The notes beneath the pieces were generated by a model that was not told where the DNA came from, searched no databases, and saw nothing but the letters and a program-made list of their open reading frames with translations. DNA of 64,000 nucleotides from JAAELZ01 sp965209105 (lineage in GTDB: Bacteria; Pseudomonadota; Gammaproteobacteria; Arenicellales; Poriferihabitantaceae), in contig CBDBQB010000015.1 of NCBI GenBank assembly GCA_965209105.1, positions 10,776-74,775 of the forward strand, read 5' to 3'. Below, piece by piece: positions 34,388-43,446 of the stretch (position 1 is the first letter of the stretch; each line of letters opens with the position of its first letter). The position numbers were made by a program, and so were the translations under genes.

Positions 34388-36781
34388 CTATTTGTTTCCG
34401 TCGACTTCAGCAGGCACTGCTTTAGGGTTTGATTTAACATTCCCTTCAGTTGATTGCTTGGTGCTTGTTTTTTTCTTGCTCGCGCGCTTTTTACGAACAG
34501 GTGTTTTACGGTCTGATGAATTGGCATCAGCCCTTGGCTTGGCAGGGCGTCTTGCTGGACGTTTATCAGGCGATGCCGAAGGCTTGCTAGCGGGTTGGCT
34601 TTGAGCGTCACTATTTTCTTGTTGAGGCATTTGACTGCTTTCTGTATTGCTATCCGCCTGTTTGCGCGGACGGCCTCGACCGCGGTTGGGCTTATCACTT
34701 CCCTCAGTGCTGGGTGGCTTACTGTCAGAGGTTTGCGCTGATGATGAGGGGTCTTTTGATGGCTGATTCATGTTCTGATCAGCGTTTGCTTGGTTTTCCT
34801 TGGATTGATTATTATTGTTGCGTCGACGATTAACCCCACCCCGACGGCGGCGATTATTTGAATTACCGCGGCTATTTCCTTGCCCGCCTCGATTATTATT
34901 TCGGGGCTGACGCCGACCGCTACTTGAGCGCTGAGGCCTGTTTTGATTCTCTTGCGGTGCTTCTGCTTCAGTGATATTTCCGTCTGCTTCTGACGGTGTT
35001 TCATTGCCTTCTACTGCATCGACTGCTTTGCCTTTAATGGTTTTCCATAAACGTTTAATTAGCCCTTTGTCAGAATCCACATTGCTTTGGGCAACGCCTG
35101 CTGCCTTAGCCGCGGTAGCTCCCGCTTTGGTCGAGGCTGTTTTTGGTGCAGTGCTGGGCGGTGGGGTTGAGGGTGTCATTTGGTCAAAACCTATGACGGG
35201 TTTTTCAGGCTTAGGCTTGCGGCCTGTGATGTCCTTAAATTCCTCGTATTTATCAGTATCGAGGCTCAGCTCGTGACTAGGCTTGCTGGGGTTTTCATCG
35301 AGTTCATTGCTGCGCAGCCGTTTGATCTCGTAATGAGGGCTTTGCATGTCACTACTTGGAATCACCACCACGCGTGTCGCAAGACGAGATTCCAACTGCA
35401 TGAGTTCGCGGCGCTTCTCGTTCAAAATGTAGGCAGCTGTGTTGACAGGTAAGAAGACTTGTAAAGATTCTGTATTTTCCTTCAGCGCTTCTTCCTCGAT
35501 GATGCGAAGTAAACTTAAAGAACCGGAAACGATACTACGGATATGTCCAGTGCCTTCGCAGCGCGGGCAAGTGTGATAATTGGAGTCGCCAATCGATGCG
35601 CGAATTCTCTGGCGTGACATTTCGAGCAACCCGAAGCGGGAAATGCGGCCGACTTGTACGCGTGCGCGATCATGGCTGAGCGCGTTTTTAAGACGCGTTT
35701 CTACTTTGCGTTGATTTTGAGTAGAACTCATGTCGATTAAGTCAAGCACCAACAAGCCGCCTAAGTCGCGAATTCTTAATTGTCGGGCGATTTCATCGAC
35801 TGCTTCAAGATTGGTGTTGAGTGCTGTTTCCTCAATATCGCTACCTTTGGTCGCACGCGCTGAGTTGACGTCAATGGAGATCAGTGCTTCTGTATGGTCA
35901 ATGACCACTTCGCCGCCTGAGGGTAATTGCACTTCTCGAGAAAATGCTGATTCGATTTGGTTTTCGATTTGAAAGCGCGAAAATAGCGGAGTGCTGTCTT
36001 CGTGCATTTTAAGCTTAGGGAGGTTTTTCGGCATGACTTGTGAGACGAAACGCGAGGCGCGCTCAAACATCTCTTTGTCGTCAATGATCAATTCCTGCAC
36101 ATTGCTATTGAGATGATCGCGGATTGCGCGAACCAGCAAATTGCTCTCTTGGTAAATCAGCGTCGGTGCTTTGCTGTTGGCGGAAGCGTCTTCAATCGCT
36201 GTCCATAATTGAATGAGAAATTCGTAATCCCATTTAAGCTCTTCATCAGTGCGACCAAGTGCTGCGGTTCTAGCGATCATCGCATGTTGCTTGGGCATAT
36301 TGAGTGCATCAATTGCGCGCTTTAAATCAGTGCGTTGCTGACCTTCTACGCGACGTGAAATACCACCGCCTTTGGGATTGTTCGGCATCAATACTATGAA
36401 TCGTCCGGCCAGACTGATAAAGGTGGTCAGCGCGGCGCCTTTATTGCCGCGTTCGTCCTTTTCGACTTGAACGATCAGCTCTTGGCCTTCTTTGATCACA
36501 TCCTTAATATTGACCTTCGATAAAGGCGTTTTAGAGGAATAGTTTTGGAAGTAGCCGCGGTAAATTTCTTTAAAGGGTAGAAAGCCGTGGCGGTCTGTGC
36601 CGTAGTTGATAAAACAGGCTTCGAGGCTGGGCTCTACGCGCGTGACAACGGCTTTATAAATATTGCCTTTACGTTGTTGGCGTACGGCAGATTCGAGGTC
36701 TAAATCTAGGAGTTTTTGTCCATCGACAATCGCAACGCGCAATTCTTCTGCATGTGTTGCATTAAATAGTATTCTTTTCAT
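34388..36781 (-). CDS. rne: Ribonuclease E
   Basis: RNase E is the main mRNA-decay endonuclease and degradosome scaffold. The 797 residues start with MKRILFNATHAEELRVAIVD and the S1 domain (about 35-120). The catalytic DNase I-like domain includes DHTEALISIDVNSARATKG and LLVLDLIDM, each with a catalytic Asp. The Zn-link is CPRCEGTGHIRS near residue 405. After about residue 530 the protein becomes disordered, Asn/Arg/Pro-rich, ending in Lys- and Arg-rich segments; this is where partner-binding motifs would lie. It is shorter than E. coli Rne (1061). It is divergent from fabG across a 631-base gap. Confidence 0.97.
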   Translation of the reverse strand: MKRILFNATHAEELRVAIVDGQKLLDLDLESAVRQQRKGNIYKAVVTRVEPSLEACFINYGTDRHGFLPFKEIYRGYFQNYSSKTPLSKVNIKDVIKEGQELIVQVEKDERGNKGAALTTFISLAGRFIVLMPNNPKGGGISRRVEGQQRTDLKRAIDALNMPKQHAMIARTAALGRTDEELKWDYEFLIQLWTAIEDASANSKAPTLIYQESNLLVRAIRDHLNSNVQELIIDDKEMFERASRFVSQVMPKNLPKLKMHEDSTPLFSRFQIENQIESAFSREVQLPSGGEVVIDHTEALISIDVNSARATKGSDIEETALNTNLEAVDEIARQLRIRDLGGLLVLDLIDMSSTQNQRKVETRLKNALSHDRARVQVGRISRFGLLEMSRQRIRASIGDSNYHTCPRCEGTGHIRSIVSGSLSLLRIIEEEALKENTESLQVFLPVNTAAYILNEKRRELMQLESRLATRVVVIPSSDMQSPHYEIKRLRSNELDENPSKPSHELSLDTDKYEEFKDITGRKPKPEKPVIGFDQMTPSTPPPSTAPKTASTKAGATAAKAAGVAQSNVDSDKGLIKRLWKTIKGKAVDAVEGNETPSEADGNITEAEAPQENQNRPQRSSSGRRQPRNNNRGGQGNSRGNSNNRRRRGGVNRRRNNNNQSKENQANADQNMNQPSKDPSSSAQTSDSKPPSTEGSDKPNRGRGRPRKQADSNTESSQMPQQENSDAQSQPASKPSASPDKRPARRPAKPRADANSSDRKTPVRKKRASKKKTSTKQSTEGNVKSNPKAVPAEVDGNK

Positions 36782-37412
36782 TTTTTAACCTGCATAGGAT
36801 AAACCCATGCGAAACAGGTGTTTACGATCATCGTAAACGTATTAATCTAATGAAGAGAGCTGTAGGAAAGATTGGCTGGACATTGCCTAGATAGGCCGTG
36901 TTTGAACCTTTGGATGGCAAAAATATCAGCCCAGATTTAAGCGCCTGTTTGCCATAATCATAGGTTTTAGGCCTATTGAGCAAGTGGCGAGTCGAAAATT
37001 AAGGGTCAGCCAAAATCCTCGGCGCCCGTTATTTCACTCGATCAGAGGTGAATATTTTTGTCAAATGAAAGCTGCCTTGGCAGCCTTCGGTGCGCTAAAG
37101 TCTTGGTCGTCGATATTCGACTGGATTTAGACTGAAGCGCTAAATACTTTCTAAAAGCGATCTCTTCGCGTTATTGTTCGTGCCTAAAGACACGGTTTAA
37201 GGGTTAAACGGAGATCAATTTAACTTAAGTGTGGGCTCTGAATCTAGTTGAGCCAAGATCATTCCTTTTAACCAGCGCTAAATATACCAGCTTTATCGCT
37301 AATAAAACACCGAATAACAGCTTCAACAGATACTTTTTTCAAAGACTTAGAGTTCGATTATCTGATTGATTGTTCGCTATAATCCGACTTTTCTTGATCA
37401 AAATTAAAAAAT
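36782..37412. other. Divergent intergenic region between rne and fabG with two palindromes
   Basis: No coding frame is convincing in these 631 bases. Two inverted repeats stand out: GTTTACGAT/ATCGTAAAC around a single C at 36820-36838 and GCTGCCTTGGCAGC at 37071-37084. The first lies 39 bases upstream of the rne start, so it would be in its leader. In E. coli the rne leader is long, structured and autoregulated; a similar role here is inference. No promoter could be placed with confidence. In E. coli this junction is occupied by rluC through fabD. Confidence 0.45.
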
Positions 37413-38159
37413 ATGGAGAGTATTGAAGGCTTGGTTTGCTTGGTGACGGGCGCAACGCGGGGTTTGGGTGCCGCGATAGCGGATCAACTGGGCGAGATGG
37501 GCGGTGTTGTCGTCGGGACGGCGACCTCTGATAAAGGCGCTGATGCAATTTCTGAACGCTTTGCAGCCAATGATATAAAAGGTCAGGGTATGCGGCTAAA
37601 TGTGACGGATGATGCGTCTGTCGAAGCGGTGATGACCGCGATCGCTGATCAGTTTGGCCCCGTCTCGATATTAGTGAATAATGCCGGCATTACGCGTGAC
37701 GGGTTGCTCATGCGTATGAAAGATGAAGACTGGGATGCCATTATGGACACCAATCTAAAATCAGCTTTTCGTATGAGCAAGGCATGTTTGCGCGGGATGA
37801 TGAAAGCGAAGTTTGGTCGGATTATTAATATCTCTTCGATTGTGGGCGTAACAGGCAATGCCGGGCAATCCAATTATGCTGCCGCCAAAGCCGGGATGAT
37901 TGGCTTTAGCCGTTCACTCGCACAAGAAATTGCGTCGCGTAATATTACGGTAAATGTCGTTGCGCCGGGCTTCATTCAATCAGATATGACCAACGAGCTG
38001 GGCGATGCTCAGACAGAGGCGCTCATGAAAAATATACCGATGGCGAGATTGGGCCAGCCGCAAGATGTGGCGAACGCCGTCGCATTCTTAGCCTCGCCGA
38101 TGGCATCGTATATTACCGGCTCGGTGATCCATGTGAATGGTGGCATGTATATGGGCTGA
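37413..38159 (+). CDS. fabG: 3-oxoacyl-[acyl-carrier-protein] reductase
   Basis: FabG reduces 3-oxoacyl-ACP with NADPH in type II fatty acid synthesis. The 248-residue short-chain dehydrogenase has the cofactor motif TGATRGLG (residues 12-19), NNAG at 89-92 and the catalytic set Asn114, Ser142, Tyr155 and Lys159. No good ribosome binding site precedes the ATG at 37413 (only an A-rich run). It is followed by acpP and fabF in the usual order, but fabD, fabH and plsX are not upstream. Confidence 0.95.
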   Translation: MESIEGLVCLVTGATRGLGAAIADQLGEMGGVVVGTATSDKGADAISERFAANDIKGQGMRLNVTDDASVEAVMTAIADQFGPVSILVNNAGITRDGLLMRMKDEDWDAIMDTNLKSAFRMSKACLRGMMKAKFGRIINISSIVGVTGNAGQSNYAAAKAGMIGFSRSLAQEIASRNITVNVVAPGFIQSDMTNELGDAQTEALMKNIPMARLGQPQDVANAVAFLASPMASYITGSVIHVNGGMYMG

Positions 38160-38283
38160 GGGCGCATACAAATCAACATCATACGAACGAGTACGCCGAC
38201 TTTATAGAGCTGACCTCGAGATATTGATCGTAAGTAATTGTATTTATTAAGCCTGAGATGTGTGCTGAGGGCGACAAATATTT

Positions 38284-38313
38284 TTCAAGTAACTGCCTGA
38301 AATTTGTTACAAT
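38284..38313 (+). promoter_or_regulatory. Probable acpP promoter with extended -10
   Basis: A TACAAT at 38308-38313 is preceded by TGT, giving an extended -10 element (TGnTACAAT). A weak TTCAAG -35 lies at 38284-38289 with an 18-base spacer. The acpP start at 38443 would have a leader of about 120 bases. A dedicated acpP promoter fits the very high demand for this protein. Confidence 0.45.
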
Positions 38314-38442
38314 TCGCGCAGTTTCCTTGTGTATACAGCGTGACTTTACTTAGGTCAATCATACAACTGATACAAAGGGTTTTAGCATTGTGGTTGTGAT
38401 CACATCTGCAATGTTTGTTTTTCACTGGAGGTAATTCCCCTA

Positions 38443-38682
38443 ATGAGTAGTATTGAAGATCGAGTTAGAAAAATTGTTGTGGAGCAGCTGGGCGCAAATG
38501 AAGACCAAGTGACCACCGAGGCATCATTCGTTGATGATCTAGGCGCGGATTCTTTGGATACCGTTGAGTTGGTCATGGCCTTAGAAGAAGAATTCGATAT
38601 GGAAATTCCTGACGATCAAGCCGAAAGCATTGCAACGGTTAAAGATGCGGTAGGTTATATCGAGGCGCATCCTAGCGCTTGA
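38443..38682 (+). CDS. acpP: Acyl carrier protein
   Basis: The 79-residue acidic carrier of fatty acid synthesis. Ser37 in the DSL motif (LGADSLDTVELVMALEEEF) is the phosphopantetheine attachment site. A strong ribosome binding site (CTGGAGGT) precedes the ATG. It is followed by a clear intrinsic terminator, which would uncouple it from fabF as in other Gammaproteobacteria. Confidence 0.98.
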   Translation: MSSIEDRVRKIVVEQLGANEDQVTTEASFVDDLGADSLDTVELVMALEEEFDMEIPDDQAESIATVKDAVGYIEAHPSA

Positions 38683-38705
38683 TATACACCCCTAGTATTT
38701 TTAAG

Positions 38706-38737
38706 AGCCGTTGCCTGAGTAAGGCGGCGGCTTTTTT
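38706..38737 (+). terminator. Rho-independent terminator after acpP
   Basis: A ten-base stem AGCCGTTGCC/GGCGGCGGCT with two G-U pairs and a seven-base loop (TGAGTAA) is followed by six T residues. It is placed 24 bases after the acpP stop and before fabF. Confidence 0.85.
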
Positions 38738-38918
38738 CTTTTCAGGCGGCGTTCACCAGAGAGTTCGGTGAGAAAAAAATAAGCGTAATTTTCCAGATTT
38801 CAGATAAAATATGGCAAATAGTTAGGGCTAATGGCTGCAACTTTAGTGGGAATATGGGGGGTTTAAGCCATCTTTATCCATCGCAATTCTCGTGCAAAGA
38901 TTTCTTCAGGATAAATTC

Positions 38919-40157
38919 ATGACAAAAAGACGCGTAGTGGTAACGGGCCTGGGTGCGGTCACCCCAGTCGGGCACAACGTAGAAGCGAGCTGGTCTGCGA
39001 TGATGGCTGGTCAGTCAGGCATCTCTACAATTACCCAGTTTGATCCAGAAGGGTTTAATTGTACCGTGGCAGGCGAAGTGCAAGATTTTGCACCCGAAGC
39101 CGTGATTGAGCCGAAAGAACTCAAAAAGATGGATCGCTTTATCCAGATGGGTTTGGTCGCTGGCATTGAAGCGGTTGAAGATTCTGGCATCGAAATCACT
39201 GAAAAAAATGCTGAAAATATCGGCGTGTATATCGGCGCTGGGATTGGCGGTTTAGACTCAATCGAGCGAACCACCGGCGTGTTTAATGAAAAAGGCCCTA
39301 GAAGAGTTTCGCCATTTTATATTCCCATGGCGATCATCAATATGATCTCTGGCAATCTATCGATTAAATACGGCATGAAAGGGCCCAACTTATCGATGGT
39401 CACGGCGTGTTCCACGGGCACCCATGCGATTGGCGAAGCGGGGCGCTTAATCGAGTACGGCGACGCAGATGTTATGGTTGCGGGTGGTGCTGAAGCGACG
39501 ATTACGCGTACGGCTATCGCCGGTTTTGCGGCAGCGCGCGCCTTAAGTAAACGCGGTGACGTGCCTTCTGAATCGAGCTGTCCTTGGGATACACGCAGGG
39601 ATGGGTTTGTGATGGGAGAAGGGGGCGGCGTTTTGGTGCTTGAAGAATATGAACATGCTAAAGCACGAGGTGCGAAAATTTATGCAGAGTTAGCAGGGTT
39701 TGGTTTAAGCGGCGACGCCTTTCATATGACCAGCCCCCAGCCCGACGGCGAAGGTGCCGCGCGATGTATGCTAAATGCAATGCGCCATGCAGGTCTAAAT
39801 ATCACGGACATTGATTACATAAATGCGCACGGCACCTCGACACCGCAGGGCGATATTGCAGAGACCAAAGCGGTTAAACGCGCCTTTGGCGATGAAGCTT
39901 ACAGGGTAAAAATAAGTTCGATCAAATCAATGATTGGTCATTTGCTGGGTGCCGCCGGTGGCGTGGAAGCAGTGGCAACGGTGATGTCTATTTATCACCA
40001 GCAGATTCCACCGACAATCAATCTTGAAAATCCAGATCCAGAATGTGATCTTGACTATGTGCCCTTGATAGGCTGCGACCACAAAATTGATGCAGCCTTA
40101 TCCAATTCCTTCGGTTTTGGTGGTACCAACGGCACCTTGGCGTTTATCAAAATATAG
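38919..40157 (+). CDS. fabF: 3-oxoacyl-[acyl-carrier-protein] synthase II
   Basis: FabF condenses malonyl-ACP with acyl-ACP. From the ATG at 38919, behind a TCAGGA ribosome binding site, the product is 412 residues starting MTKRRVVVTGLGAVTPVG, which is the normal start; the frame opens at 38892 but the extra nine residues are not conserved. The active-site Cys164 lies in VTACSTGTH, and the two catalytic His are in INAHGTSTPQGD and MIGHLLGAAGG. pabC, which follows fabF in E. coli, is missing here; mltG follows directly with a one-base overlap. Confidence 0.97.
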   Translation: MTKRRVVVTGLGAVTPVGHNVEASWSAMMAGQSGISTITQFDPEGFNCTVAGEVQDFAPEAVIEPKELKKMDRFIQMGLVAGIEAVEDSGIEITEKNAENIGVYIGAGIGGLDSIERTTGVFNEKGPRRVSPFYIPMAIINMISGNLSIKYGMKGPNLSMVTACSTGTHAIGEAGRLIEYGDADVMVAGGAEATITRTAIAGFAAARALSKRGDVPSESSCPWDTRRDGFVMGEGGGVLVLEEYEHAKARGAKIYAELAGFGLSGDAFHMTSPQPDGEGAARCMLNAMRHAGLNITDIDYINAHGTSTPQGDIAETKAVKRAFGDEAYRVKISSIKSMIGHLLGAAGGVEAVATVMSIYHQQIPPTINLENPDPECDLDYVPLIGCDHKIDAALSNSFGFGGTNGTLAFIKI

Positions 40158-41272
40158 TGCCGCAATCACCGAACGACCAATCTGAGCGCGGTGCTGCATC
40201 GGCTTCGGATAAACCAGATAATCAGCACCGTAGAATCAGGGGTTTGTCCGTAAAATTGCTGGGCGCTTGCTTGCTCTCGATATGTCTTCTGATTGCGGGA
40301 GGGGCATTCGGCTTGCATCTCATCGATCAACAGTTAAACGAAGCCAAACCTTTTGGCAAAACTATTTATAAAATTGCCAAAGGTGAGAATCTCAGGCGTT
40401 TTATCTCGCAGTTGCAGGATTCCGGAATGATTGACGAGCCCTACTCATTGCGCCTCTATGCGCGCTATAAAGGCTTGGATAGTCGACTGCACATCGGACA
40501 TTATCAATTTGCAAATGGCATGGATTTGCGCGAAGTGCTCGATTCAATTACCACCGGCAAGCATCGTTTAGCGCACCAATTCCGCTTCGTTCAGGGCAGT
40601 AACTTTAAGCAGCTTCGCGCAGCACTCAGATCGGCTGAAGGCCTAAAACAGACCCTGGTAGACAAAACGGATGCAGAGGTGTTGGAGTTATTTGATCGCA
40701 ACAACAGTTATGCACATCCCGAAGGGTTATTTTTCCCAGAAACTTATGCGTATCATCCAGAGGAGACGGATTACGCACTGCTGAACCGAGCCTTTCAATC
40801 TACGCAAAAAATATTATCCAAGCTGTGGGAAAAACGTGATAAAAATATTCAGATAAGCACGCCTTACGAAGCATTGATTCTGGCGTCGATCATCGAAAAA
40901 GAAACCGCCCTAGCGAGCGAGCGCGCTTTAATTTCTGGCGTATTTATGAATCGGCTTAAAAAGGGCATGCGTTTGCAAACCGACCCCACCGTCATCTACG
41001 GTATTGGGGATGCCTATGACGGCAATATCACGCGCAAACATTTAACCACCGATACACCCTATAATACCTATACGCGCTATGGCTTGCCGCCGACTCCAAT
41101 CAGTTTTCCGGGGCGTGCGGCAATTGAAGCCGCTCTGAAGCCTAAGAAAACCAAGGCCTTATACTTTGTTGCGAAGGGTGATGGTAGTGGGGGTCATAGG
41201 TTTTCGAATACCTTAGAGGAACACAATCAGGCGGTAAAACAGTATTTAAAAATGAGGCGTCGGTCGAGTTAG
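40157..41272 (+). CDS. mltG: Endolytic murein transglycosylase MltG
   Basis: MltG cuts nascent glycan strands in the periplasm. The 371-residue protein has a Pro/Asp/Asn-rich cytoplasmic tail, one membrane helix at about 30-53, a LysM-like segment (TIYKIAKGENLRRFISQLQ) and the YceG catalytic domain. The catalytic Glu is in LASIIEKETALASERALISGVF, followed by RLQTDPTVIYG. The GTG start overlaps the last base of fabF. It sits in the standard fabF-mltG-tmk-holB order. Confidence 0.94.
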   Translation: MPQSPNDQSERGAASASDKPDNQHRRIRGLSVKLLGACLLSICLLIAGGAFGLHLIDQQLNEAKPFGKTIYKIAKGENLRRFISQLQDSGMIDEPYSLRLYARYKGLDSRLHIGHYQFANGMDLREVLDSITTGKHRLAHQFRFVQGSNFKQLRAALRSAEGLKQTLVDKTDAEVLELFDRNNSYAHPEGLFFPETYAYHPEETDYALLNRAFQSTQKILSKLWEKRDKNIQISTPYEALILASIIEKETALASERALISGVFMNRLKKGMRLQTDPTVIYGIGDAYDGNITRKHLTTDTPYNTYTRYGLPPTPISFPGRAAIEAALKPKKTKALYFVAKGDGSGGHRFSNTLEEHNQAVKQYLKMRRRSS

Positions 41273-41280
41273 TCATTAAT

Positions 41281-41919
41281 ATGGGAACGCAAGGCAAATT
41301 CATTAGCATCGAAGGGGGCGATGGTGCGGGTAAATCGACCCAGCTGGAAGTTGTCGCAAATATTTTATCTCAACACAATATTAATTTCGTGATGACGCGA
41401 GAACCTGGCGGTACGCCGATTGGCGAACAGTTGAGGGAATTGCTATTAACCAAGGAAGCACATCCCTTTGACGATGAGACCGAACTTCTGCTAATGTTCG
41501 CCGCGCGAGCCGAGCATGTTGCCAGTGTAATTCAACCTGCATTAAGCGCAGGAAAATGGGTGGTCAGTGATCGCTTTGCGGATGCGAGTTTTGCTTATCA
41601 GGGCGCGCGAGGCATTTCCACCGAACGAATTCAAGCTTTGGCAGATTGGGTGCTACGAGGGTTTACGCCGGATATCACATTATTATTCGATATTGAAGTC
41701 AGTGATGGCATGAAGCGCTTGGATCGTCGCGGAAATCTTGACCGATTTGAGCGCGCCTCAATTGGCTATAAACAAGCGGTTAGGGACATCTACCTTAAGC
41801 GCGCCGAGCTGGATTCAAAGCGGATCAAGGTAATCGATTCAAGTGTCGATATTTCCACTGTCTCTGCACAGCTAAGTCGTGTAATGGAAGACTTTATCCA
41901 AACCATAGACGCTGCATGA
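41281..41919 (+). CDS. tmk: Thymidylate kinase
   Basis: Tmk phosphorylates dTMP to dTDP. The 212-residue product has the P-loop EGGDGAGKSTQ (about 11-21), the DR[YF] motif VVSDRFADASFAYQG, and TREPGGTPIGE for substrate binding. Length matches the E. coli enzyme (213). The stop overlaps the holB start by four bases (ATGA). Confidence 0.97.
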   Translation: MGTQGKFISIEGGDGAGKSTQLEVVANILSQHNINFVMTREPGGTPIGEQLRELLLTKEAHPFDDETELLLMFAARAEHVASVIQPALSAGKWVVSDRFADASFAYQGARGISTERIQALADWVLRGFTPDITLLFDIEVSDGMKRLDRRGNLDRFERASIGYKQAVRDIYLKRAELDSKRIKVIDSSVDISTVSAQLSRVMEDFIQTIDAA

Positions 41920-42974
41920 GCGCAAGCTGGCTAAGGCCTAGCAGACAACAGTTTTACCGCTTGAGTCAACGCTTGCCTCACGCACTATTAATTCATGGCC
42001 AAGCCGGAAGTGGTAAAAGTGAGTGGGTAATGGAGATAGTCGCGAGCTTATTGTGTGAATCCCCGACAGTGGTTGATGAGATATTATCTGCCTGCGGGCG
42101 CTGTAAGAATTGTGCGATGTTTGAATCTGATAATCACCCTGATTTTCATTTCCTCAGCAGTGAATGGTTTACGCATGAAAGTGAATCCGCGCATTTAATG
42201 TATGCGGAACGCTATTTTGAGCCCTTGGCGAAACGCGGCAAGCGTAAACCGCGCCGCGTCATATCGGTTGATCAAGTGCGTACTTTGAACGATGATTTTG
42301 CGCTATCGAGGCACAGTGCGCGATATAAAGTCGCCCTGATTCAGCCGGCAGAGGCAATGAATACCAGTGCGGCCAACGCATTGCTAAAACTACTCGAAGA
42401 GCCGAATCCACAGAGCGTAATAATTCTTGTCAGTCATGATATGAGTCGCTTGCCGATGACGATTCGTAGTCGTTGTATCGCGTTGAAGCTCTCCCTGCCC
42501 ACCTTAAATCAGGGCTTGTTGTGGTTACAAGATAAGGGCTTAGAAGAATCAGTAGCAAAACGGGCTTTGGCGATTTCAGGCGGCGCGCCACGTTTGGCTT
42601 TGCTGGCGGCGAATTCAGAAGATTTAGGTCATTTCGATTTGCTGCTAGAGGCCTTGGTGAATTTGCTCCAGAGGAAAATTGCACCCGTTGCAGCGCGGGA
42701 GAGCTTGGTTAAATTACAGACTGCCGATACCCTGCTAAAGTGGCTGCAATGGGTGATGGGTTGGTGGATATCGGCAGAAAAGGGTGTTGAGAGTGGCGAC
42801 GAGCATGCCTATCATATTTCAATTGAAAAGCTTAGGCGCGTAGGCCCAAAGGAAGCGCAATTGTTTAAGCTATATGATGACCTGCTGGAAGCGAGAAAAC
42901 AGGATTTAAATATCCTCAATTCTGCGCTGGTATTAGACAAATGGTTAATCGCCTTGAGCCGTGGCAAAAATTAG
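41916..42974 (+). CDS. holB: DNA polymerase III subunit delta prime
   Basis: HolB is the stator subunit of the clamp loader. The 352-residue AAA+ protein has a P-loop-like GQAGSGKSEW, a zinc module with CESP followed by CGRCKNC, and the sensor 1 region HDMSRLPMTIRSRC with the SRC motif. The segment ALLKLLEEPNPQSVIILVS is typical of delta prime. It is translationally coupled to tmk. Confidence 0.94.
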   Translation: MSASWLRPSRQQFYRLSQRLPHALLIHGQAGSGKSEWVMEIVASLLCESPTVVDEILSACGRCKNCAMFESDNHPDFHFLSSEWFTHESESAHLMYAERYFEPLAKRGKRKPRRVISVDQVRTLNDDFALSRHSARYKVALIQPAEAMNTSAANALLKLLEEPNPQSVIILVSHDMSRLPMTIRSRCIALKLSLPTLNQGLLWLQDKGLEESVAKRALAISGGAPRLALLAANSEDLGHFDLLLEALVNLLQRKIAPVAARESLVKLQTADTLLKWLQWVMGWWISAEKGVESGDEHAYHISIEKLRRVGPKEAQLFKLYDDLLEARKQDLNILNSALVLDKWLIALSRGKN

Positions 42975-43051
42975 GCATAAATCACCCACTAAACCTATAT
43001 AAAATACCGCTTAGCTCGGGTACACTGCATATAAATTCTATTGAATCGAAC

Positions 43052-43414
43052 ATGACAAGTTCCATTATTCTCGATAACGACAAAACACCCGTTATCCCCT
43101 TACGTTACAAAAACTTGGACCAGGTATATAAGTCATATATGCCATTTTTAAAAAATGGCGGCCTATTTATACCGACCCGCAAAGGGTATCGTTTGGGGCA
43201 CGAAGTCTTGATGTTGATTCGACTCCCCGATTCTGATGAAAGCGTTCAAGCCGAAGGCGTCGTATCGTGGGTCACCCCTGAAAATTGTACTGGGCATAAA
43301 AAGCAGGGCGTAGGCGTAGAATTCTCAGATGGTAAAGGGATCGCCTTGCGCCATCGAATCGACGCCTTATTGGATGATCGATTAAACAATGATGATCCGA
43401 CGTATACCCTCTAG
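43052..43414 (+). CDS. PilZ domain protein
   Basis: A 120-residue single-domain PilZ protein. From the ATG at 43052 it reads LRYKNLDQVYKSYMPFLKNGGLFIPT, then a beta-rich segment with VSWVTPEN and GVGVEFSDGKG. The longer frame from 42941 overlaps holB and adds a non-conserved part. The strict c-di-GMP binding motif RxxxR is not visible, as in PilZ proteins of type IV pilus systems, which occupy this holB-pilZ-tatD position in Pseudomonas and Xanthomonas. A role in pilus biogenesis is inferred from that position. Confidence 0.85.
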   Translation: MTSSIILDNDKTPVIPLRYKNLDQVYKSYMPFLKNGGLFIPTRKGYRLGHEVLMLIRLPDSDESVQAEGVVSWVTPENCTGHKKQGVGVEFSDGKGIALRHRIDALLDDRLNNDDPTYTL

Positions 43415-43446
43415 CTCGAGCTGAAATTTATGATACTAAATTTTGT

